From Verrucomicrobium sp. BvORR106 (lineage in GTDB: Bacteria > Verrucomicrobiota > Verrucomicrobiia > Verrucomicrobiales > Verrucomicrobiaceae): a stretch of DNA of 64,000 nucleotides. The position numbers and the translations under genes are program-made. The stretch's first letter is position 1, and every line of letters starts with the position of its first letter. Of this stretch, positions 8,743-17,173 are shown one piece after another. Under the pieces are notes generated by a model, which was not told the DNA's origin, did not search any database, and worked only from the letters and a program-made list of their open reading frames with translations. The stretch lies in contig NZ_BATR01000118.1 of NCBI RefSeq assembly GCF_000739655.1, positions 1 to 64,000 on the forward strand, in the 5' to 3' direction.

Positions 8743-9702
8743 ATGGAGGTGTTGTGCTTTCAGCATGAGGTTCCCTCCGGGCTGGAGCTTGCGCTGAGAG
8801 AGTTCGAGGAACAATTTTCCTATCCGCTCGGAGAAGGGGAGTCGTTTCACGTGTCTCATGGCGGCGGATACTTGAACTTCTTTCGCGCCATGGGGCAGGC
8901 CAGCCTCTTTGTCGCCATGGGACGGGAAAAGGTGTTGGGCACTTTGGTGGGCGTGCGGCGGCCCATGAGGCTGGCAGACGGGCAAATGATCTCGGCCACG
9001 TATGTGTGTGACCTCAAGGTGGCGTCTGGAGGGCTTCGCGGCCGGGTGTTGTTGAGTCTGGGTAGGGCCTTGGAGGAGGTCTGGCGGGAATCTGGCGGGG
9101 GACCGGGGTACGGGGTGGTGATGCAGGGGACCTCCCAGGCACCCACTGCCTACACAGGCAGAGGCCTCCTCCCTGGATTCACGAACGTGGCGGATCTGGT
9201 GATTTTCAGGGTGCCAGTTCGTGAAGTCGAGGCGCTGGATGAAGAGGTTCGCGTAGTGGATCTTGCAGAGGCGCAGCGAATATTCATTGAGTTGACCGTG
9301 AGCGGAATTGTCCCCATCGGAGGGATGCCCTCGAGTCGGTCCACAATGATTCCCGTGCCGCTTGTCTTGGGAGATCCGGTTCGCGCATATGGCGTGGTCG
9401 AAGATACCCGGCTGGGGAAGCGACTGGTCGTCAACGGGGGCCGGGAAATGAAAGCGGCCCACCTGTCTCACTTTGCGTTTCGTTCCGCCGAGGAGGGCTC
9501 ACGCTTGGTTCGCGCTGCTTTGTCTGAGGCTGAACGTGCCGGGTTCCCGGCGCTGTTTGTGTGCGTGCCTGCGGCCAGGGCACACGCTTTGCAGAAGTGT
9601 CTGGCAGATCTCGAGCCCACGGTGGCTCCGGCCACGGTGTATGGTCACAACATCGGTTCAGACGGCGGGGCCGAGTGGTGGGTGCATTCCTCGGAGATTT
9701 GA
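8743..9702 (+). CDS. GNAT-like acyltransferase, last gene of the lipid-type operon
   Basis: 319 residues starting one base after the preceding stop. The N-terminal half looks like a GNAT N-acyltransferase: 'SLFVAMGREKVLGTLVGVRR' (strands 2-4), 'ISATYVCDLKVASGGLRGRV' leading into the acyl-CoA pyrophosphate loop, then a helix 'LLSLGRALEEVW'. The C-terminal half seems to be a second, weaker GNAT-like repeat ('FAFRSAEEGSRLVRAALSE'). It could acylate the free amino group made by the DUF3419 enzyme, in the way lyso-ornithine-type aminolipids are built, but this is inferred only from operon context. Confidence 0.65.
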   Translation: MEVLCFQHEVPSGLELALREFEEQFSYPLGEGESFHVSHGGGYLNFFRAMGQASLFVAMGREKVLGTLVGVRRPMRLADGQMISATYVCDLKVASGGLRGRVLLSLGRALEEVWRESGGGPGYGVVMQGTSQAPTAYTGRGLLPGFTNVADLVIFRVPVREVEALDEEVRVVDLAEAQRIFIELTVSGIVPIGGMPSSRSTMIPVPLVLGDPVRAYGVVEDTRLGKRLVVNGGREMKAAHLSHFAFRSAEEGSRLVRAALSEAERAGFPALFVCVPAARAHALQKCLADLEPTVAPATVYGHNIGSDGGAEWWVHSSEI

Positions 9703-9781
9703 GTCAAACAATAGTGCGAGACTCCCGGGTGGGGTTCGTGGTAAGTTCGATGGGATTTTTCCAACGCCCACCCGACTACCC

Positions 9782-10759
9782 ATGATCGTTCCCGAATACT
9801 GGGCAGAAGCCCGCCTCCAGACCAAGGAAGATGGCCGCCAGATCACCATGCGGCGGTTCGGGTGGTCTGATGACAGCCAGGAGGCTGCTGAGGCCATGGC
9901 TCAAGAGCGGGCGGCAGAAGCCATGCGGCGGGCTCGTGCCGGTGAAAAGCTGGACAGGAGAGAATTCAAGATTCCCTACAATGGTGCCGATGGGGTGCCG
10001 ATCCGGGAGGAAATCCTGGCCCGACATGGGGATGTGGTCATCACCCGGAATTCCTATGGAGCCCCCTGCCTGAATACTCCAGACGTCATGTTTCTGGATG
10101 TGGACTTCGAGGAGAAGGCAGGATGCGGGCTGATGGTGAGAATCTGGCAGTTGCTGGCTCTGATCGTAGTGTCGTATGCCATCGTCGAGCGATCATGGAA
10201 GTACGCGGCGATCGGTTTGGCCATCTCGGCGGCCCTTGCGCCCATGGTGGCATCCTTTCTGAAAAAGACCTGGATCCGCTGGAGCGGGGGAGTGGAGAAG
10301 GTGGCGAGGAAGCGGATTGACCACTTCCTGAAGGCTCACCCGGACTGGAATCTGCGGGTGTACCGGACTCCGGCGGGATTCCGGTTGTTGGCGTTGCATC
10401 GCACCTTCCAGTCGGATGATCCCGAGGTGGAATCCGCATTCAAATCCCTGGATGTGGATGAGATGTATGCCCGAATGTGCCGGAACCAACGCTGTTTCCG
10501 GGCAAGGGTCGGTCCCAAGCCTTGGCGAATTGGCATTGGCGATCACCTGCGTCCGCGGCCCGGGGTGTGGCCTGTGCATCCGGACCGCCTGCCCCTCCGC
10601 CAGAAATGGCTGGATCGCTACAATGCCAAAGCACCGGGCTTTGCCTCGTGCCAGTACGTGGAAGACCTGGGCAGCGGGGTGATTGATGCAAAAGTCGCCT
10701 CGGTGGCAAAGGTGCATGATGAGCTCAGTCGCGCCCATTCAGGTCTAACCGCAGCCTGA
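9782..10759 (+). CDS. Uncharacterised membrane protein, possible AEP-primase-like core
   Basis: 325 residues from the ATG at 9782; a longer frame upstream overlaps the GNAT gene and does not look like protein. The N-terminal 100 residues are charged. Two hydrophobic spans follow ('LMVRIWQLLALIVVSYAIV' and 'YAAIGLAISAALAPMVASFL'), then a soluble C-terminal half. 'MFLDVDFEEK' and, later, 'VYRTPAGFRLLALHRTF' resemble the D-x-D and strand-H elements of archaeo-eukaryotic primase-like folds, but the membrane insertion between them makes this a weak suggestion. I do not recognise the family with confidence. It has no clear operon partners. Confidence 0.6.
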   Translation: MIVPEYWAEARLQTKEDGRQITMRRFGWSDDSQEAAEAMAQERAAEAMRRARAGEKLDRREFKIPYNGADGVPIREEILARHGDVVITRNSYGAPCLNTPDVMFLDVDFEEKAGCGLMVRIWQLLALIVVSYAIVERSWKYAAIGLAISAALAPMVASFLKKTWIRWSGGVEKVARKRIDHFLKAHPDWNLRVYRTPAGFRLLALHRTFQSDDPEVESAFKSLDVDEMYARMCRNQRCFRARVGPKPWRIGIGDHLRPRPGVWPVHPDRLPLRQKWLDRYNAKAPGFASCQYVEDLGSGVIDAKVASVAKVHDELSRAHSGLTAA

Positions 10760-10928
10760 TCGCTTCCTCCTGGGAGAGATTCCTGAAAGATGGGATGTCT
10801 TTTGGCGGTTGCGACAGACGAAAAAAAACAGGTGATTTCTGTCCAACGCGATGGGCAAAATTGCCTTCTTCTCCCGTGCGGCAGGTTCGCTTATCGGCCG
10901 GATCCTTTTCATGATTTTCTCTCCTCCC

Positions 10929-13900
10929 ATGTTTCGCCTCAGCTTCATCCTCCCAGTACTGGCTGTCGCCACCCTGAGTCCTGCGGCCGAGCCGGACGCC
11001 AATCGCGCGGCGCTGGAGTTCTTTGAGAAGGATATCCGGCCGATCCTCGCAAATCGCTGCTACAGCTGCCACGGCGAGGACAAGCAAAAAGGCAGCCTCC
11101 GTCTTGATGACATCGGGCACGTCTTGGCGGGCGGTGATTCTGGTCCTGCGCTGGTGGCTGGCAAGCCGGATGATTCGCTGATCGTCCAGTCCATTCGCTA
11201 TACGAAGGAGGACTTCCAGATGCCTCCCAAAGAGAAGCTTCCGGATGACGAGATCGCCAAGCTCGAAAAGTGGGTCAAGCTGGGAGCCCCGTGGCCCAAG
11301 ACCGCTGCCACCGTGCGTTCCACTGTGGACGAGTTCGGCTTCACCAAAGAAGACCGGGCCCAGTGGGTCTTTCAGCCCCTGGCAAACCCGAAACCTCCCG
11401 TCCTGTCGGGAAACAAGTGGGCCAAAGGGAGCATCGATTCCTTCGTCGCTGCCAAGCAGGCCGAGATGAAGCTGGCCCCTGCGCCTGCGGCTGATCCGCA
11501 AGAGCTTGTCCGTCGAGTCTACTTTGACTTGCACGGCCTTCCGCCGTCGCCCGAGCAGATTGAGTCCTTTGCTGCCCGCCATGATGACAAGGCCTACGAG
11601 AAGCTGGTGGATGAACTACTGGCCAGCCCCCGCTACGGCGAGCGCTGGGCTCAGCACTGGCTGGACCTGGTACGCTATGCAGAGAGCGATGGCTACAATG
11701 CGGACGGCTACCGGGATGCCGTCTGGCCGTATCGTGATTGGGTGATCAAAGCTCTCAATGACGACATGCCCTACGACAAGTTCGTGCGGCTGCAGCTTGC
11801 CGGAGATGAGATTGCCCCGGGCAATCCTGACGTCCTCATCGCCACCTCCTATCTCCGCAACGGGATTTACGAGTGGAACCAGCGCGATGTGCGGGGTCAG
11901 TGGGACCTGATTGTCACTGACATGACGGACAACGCCGGTGAGGTATTCTTGGGCCTGAGCTTTGGCTGCGCCCGCTGCCACGACCACAAGTTTGATCCCA
12001 TCCTGCAGAAGGACTACTACCGTCTGAAGGCGTTCTTTGCGCCGGTCCTTTGGCGGGATGATATGAAGTTGGCCACCGCTGAGGAGCAGGCGGCTCACGC
12101 CAAGCTTCAAGCTGAATGGGAGGCCGCCACGGTGGACGTCCGGGGTAAAATGGATGCGATGACGCTCAAGTCTCTGGACGGCAGCATGAAGCGTGCAAAG
12201 GGTCGCTTCTCAGAGGACCTGCAGGCGATGATGAACAAGGAGCCTGATCAGCGCGAGACGCTCGAGCAGCAACTGGCCTGTCTGGCCGAGCGTCAGGTGG
12301 AGTACGAACGCGTGCGTTTCGACCCCATGAAGACGCTCAAGAAGCCTGAAGACAAAGCCGCTTATCAAGCGCTGGTCGAAGAGCTCAAGAAGTTCGACAA
12401 TCTCAAGCCCAAGCCGCTGATGGACGCCTTCGTCGCGACGGACGCCGGTCCCAAGGGGCCTGCGAACTTGCTGAAGACCCGTCGTGGAGAGGCGGACATC
12501 GCCCCGGGATTCCTCACCATTCTTGAGCCGAATGAGCCCGAGATTCAGCCGATTGGCAAGTCCACCGGTCGCCGCAGTGCCCTGGCAAACTGGATCACCC
12601 GTCCCGACAACCAGCTTTCCACCCGCGTGATCGTAAACCGTGTCTGGCAGTACCATTTTGGCCGAGGTCTTTCAGGTACCCCCAGTGATCTGGGCAACAT
12701 GGGTGAAAAGCCCACGCATCCCGAGTTGCTGGACTGGCTTTCCCGCCGGTTTGTCGCGGAAGGTTGGAGCCTGAAAAAGCTGCACAAGGAGATCCTCATG
12801 TCCGCCACCTACCGGCAGACGGCGCTGCGTCAGCCTCCCACGGAGTATGGGCAGATCGATCCCGGCAACAAGTTCCTCTGGCGCTTCCCGCCGCGTCGCC
12901 TGGACGCCGAGCAGGCTCGCGATGCCATGCTGATGGCCAGCGGTGAACTGGATCTGACAATGGGCGGTGCGGCCTCGGACGCCAAGGAGCCCCGACGCTC
13001 CATCTACACCCGGAAGAAGCGCAACAGTCAGGACGAACTTCTGCGGAGTCTGGACGCACCTGCGAACTTCACCAGCACCTCCGAGCGTCAAAGCACCACT
13101 ACGCCAACTCAGGCGCTGCTGATGGTGAATGGTGACTGGATCAACTCTCGCTCCCGCAAGCTGGCCACCAGGGCCGCCAGTGTCGAGGAAGCCTGGAGAT
13201 ACACCCTGGGGCGCTCTCCTTCTGCTCGAGAGAAGAAGCTGGTCGATGCTTTCTTCAAGCAACGCCTGGGTGCGGATGCTCCCGCCTCCAATGGCCAACC
13301 CTCGTCCGCTGACTCTCACGCTGACTTCAAGCCAGGCACCCCGCAGGAGCGGCTGCTGGTAAAGGCTGGCCAGGAGGAAGGGGACGACTTTACAGTCGAA
13401 ACGGTCTTTACCCTCAAGAGCGTGGACGCAGGAGCCTCGGTGCGCACGGTGGCTTCCCGCTGGAACAGCGGAAAAGACACCTTGGAATCCTTTGGATGGA
13501 GCCTTGGGGTTACCGGTGAGAAGTCCCGCTTCAAGCCAGGCAATCTCATCGTGCAACTGGTGGGAGAGGATGACAACGCCAACATCGCTCACGAGGTGGT
13601 GGCTTCTGACATTCGCATTGGTCTAGGCAAGCCGTACCATGTGGTGGTGCATGTGTCCGCCACAGAAGGTGTGGTGGAGTTCAAGGTCACGGATCTGGAT
13701 TCGCCGGGAGCTCCTCCGCAAACGGCGGAGGTCAAACACCGCGTGCGTCGCGGGCTGGGCAAGGGTGTGTCCGAACTGGTGGTTGGCGGCTTGAACCAGA
13801 GAGCCGTCACACACCAGTGGGACGGCCGTCTGGACGCACTGCGGATCACTCGCGGTGAGCTGCCTGCCGATCAGGCCACTCCCAATGCTTCCAGCTGGAA

Positions 13901-14060
13901 GGACAGTCTCGTCATCTGGGATGCGAACCGTCCTCTTGATCCCCGTCTCGAGTGGGCGGGTTACGATGGGAAGTCCGATTCGGACAATCCCTTCCAGAGA
14001 GCGCTCGCGGACCTCTGCCACGTGTTGCTCAACAGCAACGAGTTCCTCTATCTGCACTGA
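10929..14060 (+). CDS. Secreted c-type cytochrome protein with DUF1549, DUF1553 and LamG domains (PSD1-type)
   Basis: About 1043 residues from ATG 10929, chosen because 'MFRLSFILPVLAVATLSPAA' is a good signal peptide; in-frame ATGs at 10911 and 10851 are alternatives. A planctomycete-type cytochrome c domain follows with heme motif CYSCH (C44, C47, H48). Next are DUF1549 ('VRRVYFDLHGLPPSPEQI', 'PRYGERWAQHWLDLVRYAES') and DUF1553 ('RRSALANWITRPDNQLSTR', 'EILMSATYRQTA'). A concanavalin/LamG-like segment is inserted before the final helix ('ADLCHVLLNSNEFLYLH'). Such proteins are abundant in Planctomycetes and Verrucomicrobia, are periplasmic, and nearly always pair with DUF1501 proteins, as here. 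They are linked to polysaccharide or sulfatase metabolism, but no reaction is established. Confidence 0.93.
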   Translation: MFRLSFILPVLAVATLSPAAEPDANRAALEFFEKDIRPILANRCYSCHGEDKQKGSLRLDDIGHVLAGGDSGPALVAGKPDDSLIVQSIRYTKEDFQMPPKEKLPDDEIAKLEKWVKLGAPWPKTAATVRSTVDEFGFTKEDRAQWVFQPLANPKPPVLSGNKWAKGSIDSFVAAKQAEMKLAPAPAADPQELVRRVYFDLHGLPPSPEQIESFAARHDDKAYEKLVDELLASPRYGERWAQHWLDLVRYAESDGYNADGYRDAVWPYRDWVIKALNDDMPYDKFVRLQLAGDEIAPGNPDVLIATSYLRNGIYEWNQRDVRGQWDLIVTDMTDNAGEVFLGLSFGCARCHDHKFDPILQKDYYRLKAFFAPVLWRDDMKLATAEEQAAHAKLQAEWEAATVDVRGKMDAMTLKSLDGSMKRAKGRFSEDLQAMMNKEPDQRETLEQQLACLAERQVEYERVRFDPMKTLKKPEDKAAYQALVEELKKFDNLKPKPLMDAFVATDAGPKGPANLLKTRRGEADIAPGFLTILEPNEPEIQPIGKSTGRRSALANWITRPDNQLSTRVIVNRVWQYHFGRGLSGTPSDLGNMGEKPTHPELLDWLSRRFVAEGWSLKKLHKEILMSATYRQTALRQPPTEYGQIDPGNKFLWRFPPRRLDAEQARDAMLMASGELDLTMGGAASDAKEPRRSIYTRKKRNSQDELLRSLDAPANFTSTSERQSTTTPTQALLMVNGDWINSRSRKLATRAASVEEAWRYTLGRSPSAREKKLVDAFFKQRLGADAPASNGQPSSADSHADFKPGTPQERLLVKAGQEEGDDFTVETVFTLKSVDAGASVRTVASRWNSGKDTLESFGWSLGVTGEKSRFKPGNLIVQLVGEDDNANIAHEVVASDIRIGLGKPYHVVVHVSATEGVVEFKVTDLDSPGAPPQTAEVKHRVRRGLGKGVSELVVGGLNQRAVTHQWDGRLDALRITRGELPADQATPNASSWKDSLVIWDANRPLDPRLEWAGYDGKSDSDNPFQRALADLCHVLLNSNEFLYLH

Positions 14061-14116
14061 TCCGGCGTTCGATCGACTTTTTCAAACCCCGCATACTTCA
14101 CTCAGCACTTTTGGTT

Positions 14117-15546
14117 ATGGCTTGCAACAACATCACCTACGCTTCCAGCCGCCGCGACTTCCTCCGTACTGCCGGTTGCGGCTTTGGAGCCGTGGCGCTG
14201 TCAGCCCTTCTGGGCGAGAACGCTTTCGGAGCAGGTACTGCTGATGCCTTGAACCCCGTGGCAGCCAAGCTCCCACACCGTTTCGGCAAGGCGAAGAGTG
14301 TCATCTTCCTGTTTATGGAAGGGGCCCCAGCCACCTGGACACCTTCGACTACAAGCCGTTGCTCAATCAGCTGGATGGACAGCCGCTGCCCCCCAGCTTC
14401 AAGCAGCCGGTACTGGCCATGGGCGAGTACGGTGCGCCCATTCTGGGCTCCAAACGTGCGTGGAAACAACATGGCCAGAGCGGGCTCTGGGTTTCTGACT
14501 GGTTCCCGAACGTGGCCAATCACGTGGACGATCTGGCGGTGATCCGGTCCTGCCACTCCAGCGGCATCAACCACGCAGGCGGGGTGTGCCAGATGAACAC
14601 CGGCTCGATCTTCGGAGGACGCCCGTCGCTTGGCGCCTGGGTCACCTATGGTCTCGGTACGGAGAATCAAAATCTGCCGGCTTTTGTGGTCTTGAAGGAC
14701 AGCGAGAGCGGCGTCATCAACGGGGTACGGAACTGGGGCACCGGCTTCATGCCCGCCGTTTATCAGGGCGTGGAGTTCAGTCCGGAAGGAGTGCCGATCA
14801 AGTATCTCGACAACCCGAAAGGCATGACGCCGGAGCGTCAGCGCGAGAAGTTGGATCTGCTCGCAGGGCTGAACGGCATCCATGCCGAAAAGCGCCGTGA
14901 TAACAGCGAACTCGAAGCGCGCATCCGCAGCTACGAGCTGGCTTTCAAGATGCAGGCCGAGGCACCGGTCGCTGTGGACATTTCCAAGGAGTCGGAAGCC
15001 ACCAGGAAACTCTACGGGATGGATCAGCCTGAAACGGCAGTTTATGGCCGCAACTGTCTCCTGGCGCGCCGCCTGGTGGAAAACGGCGTGCGCTTCGTCC
15101 AGCTCTACAGTGGCGCAGGCAGCAAGTGGGATTCCCACGCCAACATCGAGGGCAACCACGGCAAGCTCTGCCGTGGCGTGGATCTCCCCATTGCGGGCCT
15201 GCTGGCCGATCTCAAGTCCCGCGGCATGCTGGAGGAAACCCTCGTCATCTGGGGTGGTGAGTTCGGTCGCACTCCCATCAGCGAGCAGGGTGGGGGACGT
15301 GACCACAACCCAACAGGCTTCACCATGTGGATGGCGGGCGGCGGCGTGAAAGGTGGCCAGACCATTGGGTCCACGGACGAACTGGGGCTCTATGCGGTGG
15401 AAGATCGTCTGCACGTGCATGACATCCACTCCACGGTGATGCATCTGATGGGCCTGGATCACACCCAGGTCGTGTACAACAACAAGGGGCGGCCCGAGCG
15501 CATCGACCAAAACGAAGGTCACCCGTACACGAAGATTCTGGGTTGA
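14117..15546 (+). pseudogene. DUF1501 family protein with TAT signal, single-base frameshift
   Basis: The N-terminal part (from ATG 14117) has a twin-arginine signal 'SSRRDFLRTAGCGFGAVAL' and runs in frame to 'SVIFLFMEGAP'. The rest of the protein, starting 'HLDTFDYKPLLNQLDGQPL', continues in the next frame to 15546. The switch is at the GGGGCCCC stretch 14321-14328: one additional C would give one uninterrupted protein of 476 residues, a normal length for DUF1501. The rest is well preserved ('CHSSGINHAGGVCQMNTGS', 'VIWGGEFGRTP', 'GRDHNPTGFTMWMAGGG'). It is a sulfatase/alkaline-phosphatase-fold relative that accompanies the preceding DUF1549/DUF1553 gene, 56 bp upstream. The lesion could be real or a sequencing error. 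Confidence 0.88.
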
Positions 15547-15560
15547 TTCCTTGAGCATCA

Positions 15561-16127
15561 GTGAAGGACGGTTCACACTTCAATGTGTGGATCGTCATCA
15601 CAGGAGCTCCCAGTTCTGGCAAGACCACGCTGTTGCATGAGTTGCAGCAGCGCGGATATCCTGTGGTGCCGGAATCGGCTCGGGAGGTGCTCACCAGTGG
15701 TGAGTTCGATGAGTCTCTCTCTGATGTTCAGACGCTCATCGAAGAGCGTCAGCAGGCCAAGGAGCAGCTCATTCCCCCAGATGAGGTCGTGGTGCTGGAT
15801 CGTGCCCTGCCTGATTCCATGGCTTATCGCCGTCTGGGTGGCATGGAGACGTCAGACCTGCGTGCATTGATTCGTCCTGAGCGCTACGCCACCGTGTTCT
15901 TGTGCGGCTTTGGTGAGCATATTGCGGATGGTATCCGTAAAGACGACACGGAACGCGCCCGTGAAATTGAGCGGTTGTTGCGGGAGGTTTACCTCGAACT
16001 CGGATGCCGGGTCATTGAGCTGCCCTGGTCCTTGGATGCGGACCTGGCCGAGGGCGTGGCCAAGCGAATGGCGTTGATTGAGGCGGCTCTGGGGGGCGGA
16101 GGCTCAAATGATTTCCTAGAGCTTTGA
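15561..16127 (+). CDS. P-loop AAA/kinase-like ATPase (AAA_28, NadR-like)
   Basis: 188 residues starting at a GTG 14 bases after the DUF1501 stop. The Walker A motif GAPSSGKTT is at residues 15-23 and a Walker B-like 'EVVVLDRALPDS' follows near residue 75. The size and the pattern (strand, P-loop, 'YPVVPESAREVL') match the AAA_28/NadR-type small kinase-like proteins, several of which phosphorylate nucleosides or small metabolites. The substrate cannot be predicted. Proximity to the DUF1501 gene suggests co-transcription but not a shared role. Confidence 0.75.
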   Translation: MKDGSHFNVWIVITGAPSSGKTTLLHELQQRGYPVVPESAREVLTSGEFDESLSDVQTLIEERQQAKEQLIPPDEVVVLDRALPDSMAYRRLGGMETSDLRALIRPERYATVFLCGFGEHIADGIRKDDTERAREIERLLREVYLELGCRVIELPWSLDADLAEGVAKRMALIEAALGGGGSNDFLEL

Positions 16128-16400
16128 GCCGGGCTCCACCTGATCCCGCTTTCGGGAGTTCTGTGTTGAGCTGGTGAGGAAAGCGTGTGGCCGGAGGGAG
16201 CAAGACTCCGCTCTGGCCTGTGAGGCTATGGAACCTCACCAGGTGTGGCCAAAGCGGTGATTCTCACCGCAGTCCCAAAGTCCCGCAAGCGGGACCAGGT
16301 GTTGAGAAGGGGAGGGAAAGGGTTGACGCCATTGCCTCCGGATCTGGCATGATTGCGCTGAAATGACAGGCAGTCAGGAGGCGGGGGTTACCAGGCCCGC

Positions 16401-17072
16401 TTAGATCCACAAAGGTGGCTTGGTCATCAGCCGATGCACGGCCGCCTCGCGTTTGGCGCCAATCTCTTCCGAGTTGGTGACACTCATTCCCAAGTCTCGC
16501 ACGAGGCCGTCGCTCAGACGGTAGATCCAGCCATGAACTGAGAGGTCTTGGCCGCGCTCCCAAGCTTGTTCCACGATCGTAGTCTGGCACACGTTCACGG
16601 CTTGCTCGATGACGTTCAGTTCGCAAAGGCGGTCCACGCGGTCACTTTCTTCGATGATGGTGGCCAGGTGCGGATCATGCTTTTGATTCACATCCTGAAT
16701 GTGGCGCAGCCAGTTGTTGATGAGGCCCAGCTTCATGTTGAGCATGGCTGCGCGTACCCCGCCACATCCATAGTGGCCTACCACCATGATGTGCTTCACC
16801 TTCAGCACCTCCACCGCGTACTGGACGACGCTGAGGCAGTTGAGGTCCGTGTGAACCACAACGTTCGCCACATTCCGGTGCACGAAAAGTTCTCCGGGGA
16901 GGAGATCCACGATTTCATTGGCCGGAACGCGGCTGTCCGCGCAGCCAATCCAGAGGTATTCCGGAGCCTGCTGGGCCACCAGACGGGAAAAGAATTCAGG
17001 GTCCTCGGCGCGGCGGGCATCGGACCAAAGACGGTTTTGGGCGAGCAGAGGGGCAAGGTTGGCAGTCGACAT
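16401..17072 (-). CDS. can: Beta-class carbonic anhydrase
   Basis: 223 residues from ATG 17072; a longer frame would need TTG at 17102. It aligns by eye with Escherichia coli Can over the full length: 'LWIGCADSRVPANEIVDL', 'GELFVHRNVANVVVHTDLNC', 'VVGHYGCGGVRAA', 'GLINNWLRHIQDV', 'LCELNVIEQAVNV' and 'VHGWIYRLSDGLVRDL'. Zinc ligands C44, H100 and C103 and the D46-R48 dyad are all present. The enzyme interconverts CO2 and bicarbonate in the cytoplasm and supplies bicarbonate to carboxylases such as acetyl-CoA carboxylase. It is monocistronic in appearance. Confidence 0.95.
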   Translation of the reverse strand: MSTANLAPLLAQNRLWSDARRAEDPEFFSRLVAQQAPEYLWIGCADSRVPANEIVDLLPGELFVHRNVANVVVHTDLNCLSVVQYAVEVLKVKHIMVVGHYGCGGVRAAMLNMKLGLINNWLRHIQDVNQKHDPHLATIIEESDRVDRLCELNVIEQAVNVCQTTIVEQAWERGQDLSVHGWIYRLSDGLVRDLGMSVTNSEEIGAKREAAVHRLMTKPPLWI

Positions 17073-17109
17073 GCGGTGTTTGGTTAGCAGCGCAAGGGCC
17101 AAAATGCAA

Positions 17110-17142
17110 CGCGCCGTTCCTCCAGGTGAGAGAAACGGCGCG
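17110..17142 (-). terminator. Hairpin terminator of the alpha-toroid protein gene
   Basis: A 9-bp stem (CGCGCCGTT / AACGGCGCG) with a 15-base loop lies 32 bases beyond the stop at 17174 on the minus strand. The tail is T-rich but interrupted (TTGCATTTTGG), so termination may be partial. Confidence 0.5.
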
Positions 17143-17173
17143 ATAAGACCTTCAGATAGATCGAAGGGAGAGA

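Noticed and set aside
14137-15576. Long open frame of 479 codons on the minus strand antisense to the DUF1501 gene
   Set aside because: G+C-rich codon bias on the plus strand keeps the antisense frame open. The translation has no recognisable domain, while the plus-strand frames read as DUF1501.
16272-16290. GTCCCGC/GCGGGAC inverted repeat as a terminator
   Set aside because: Loop is only two bases and no T run follows; it may be a chance palindrome.
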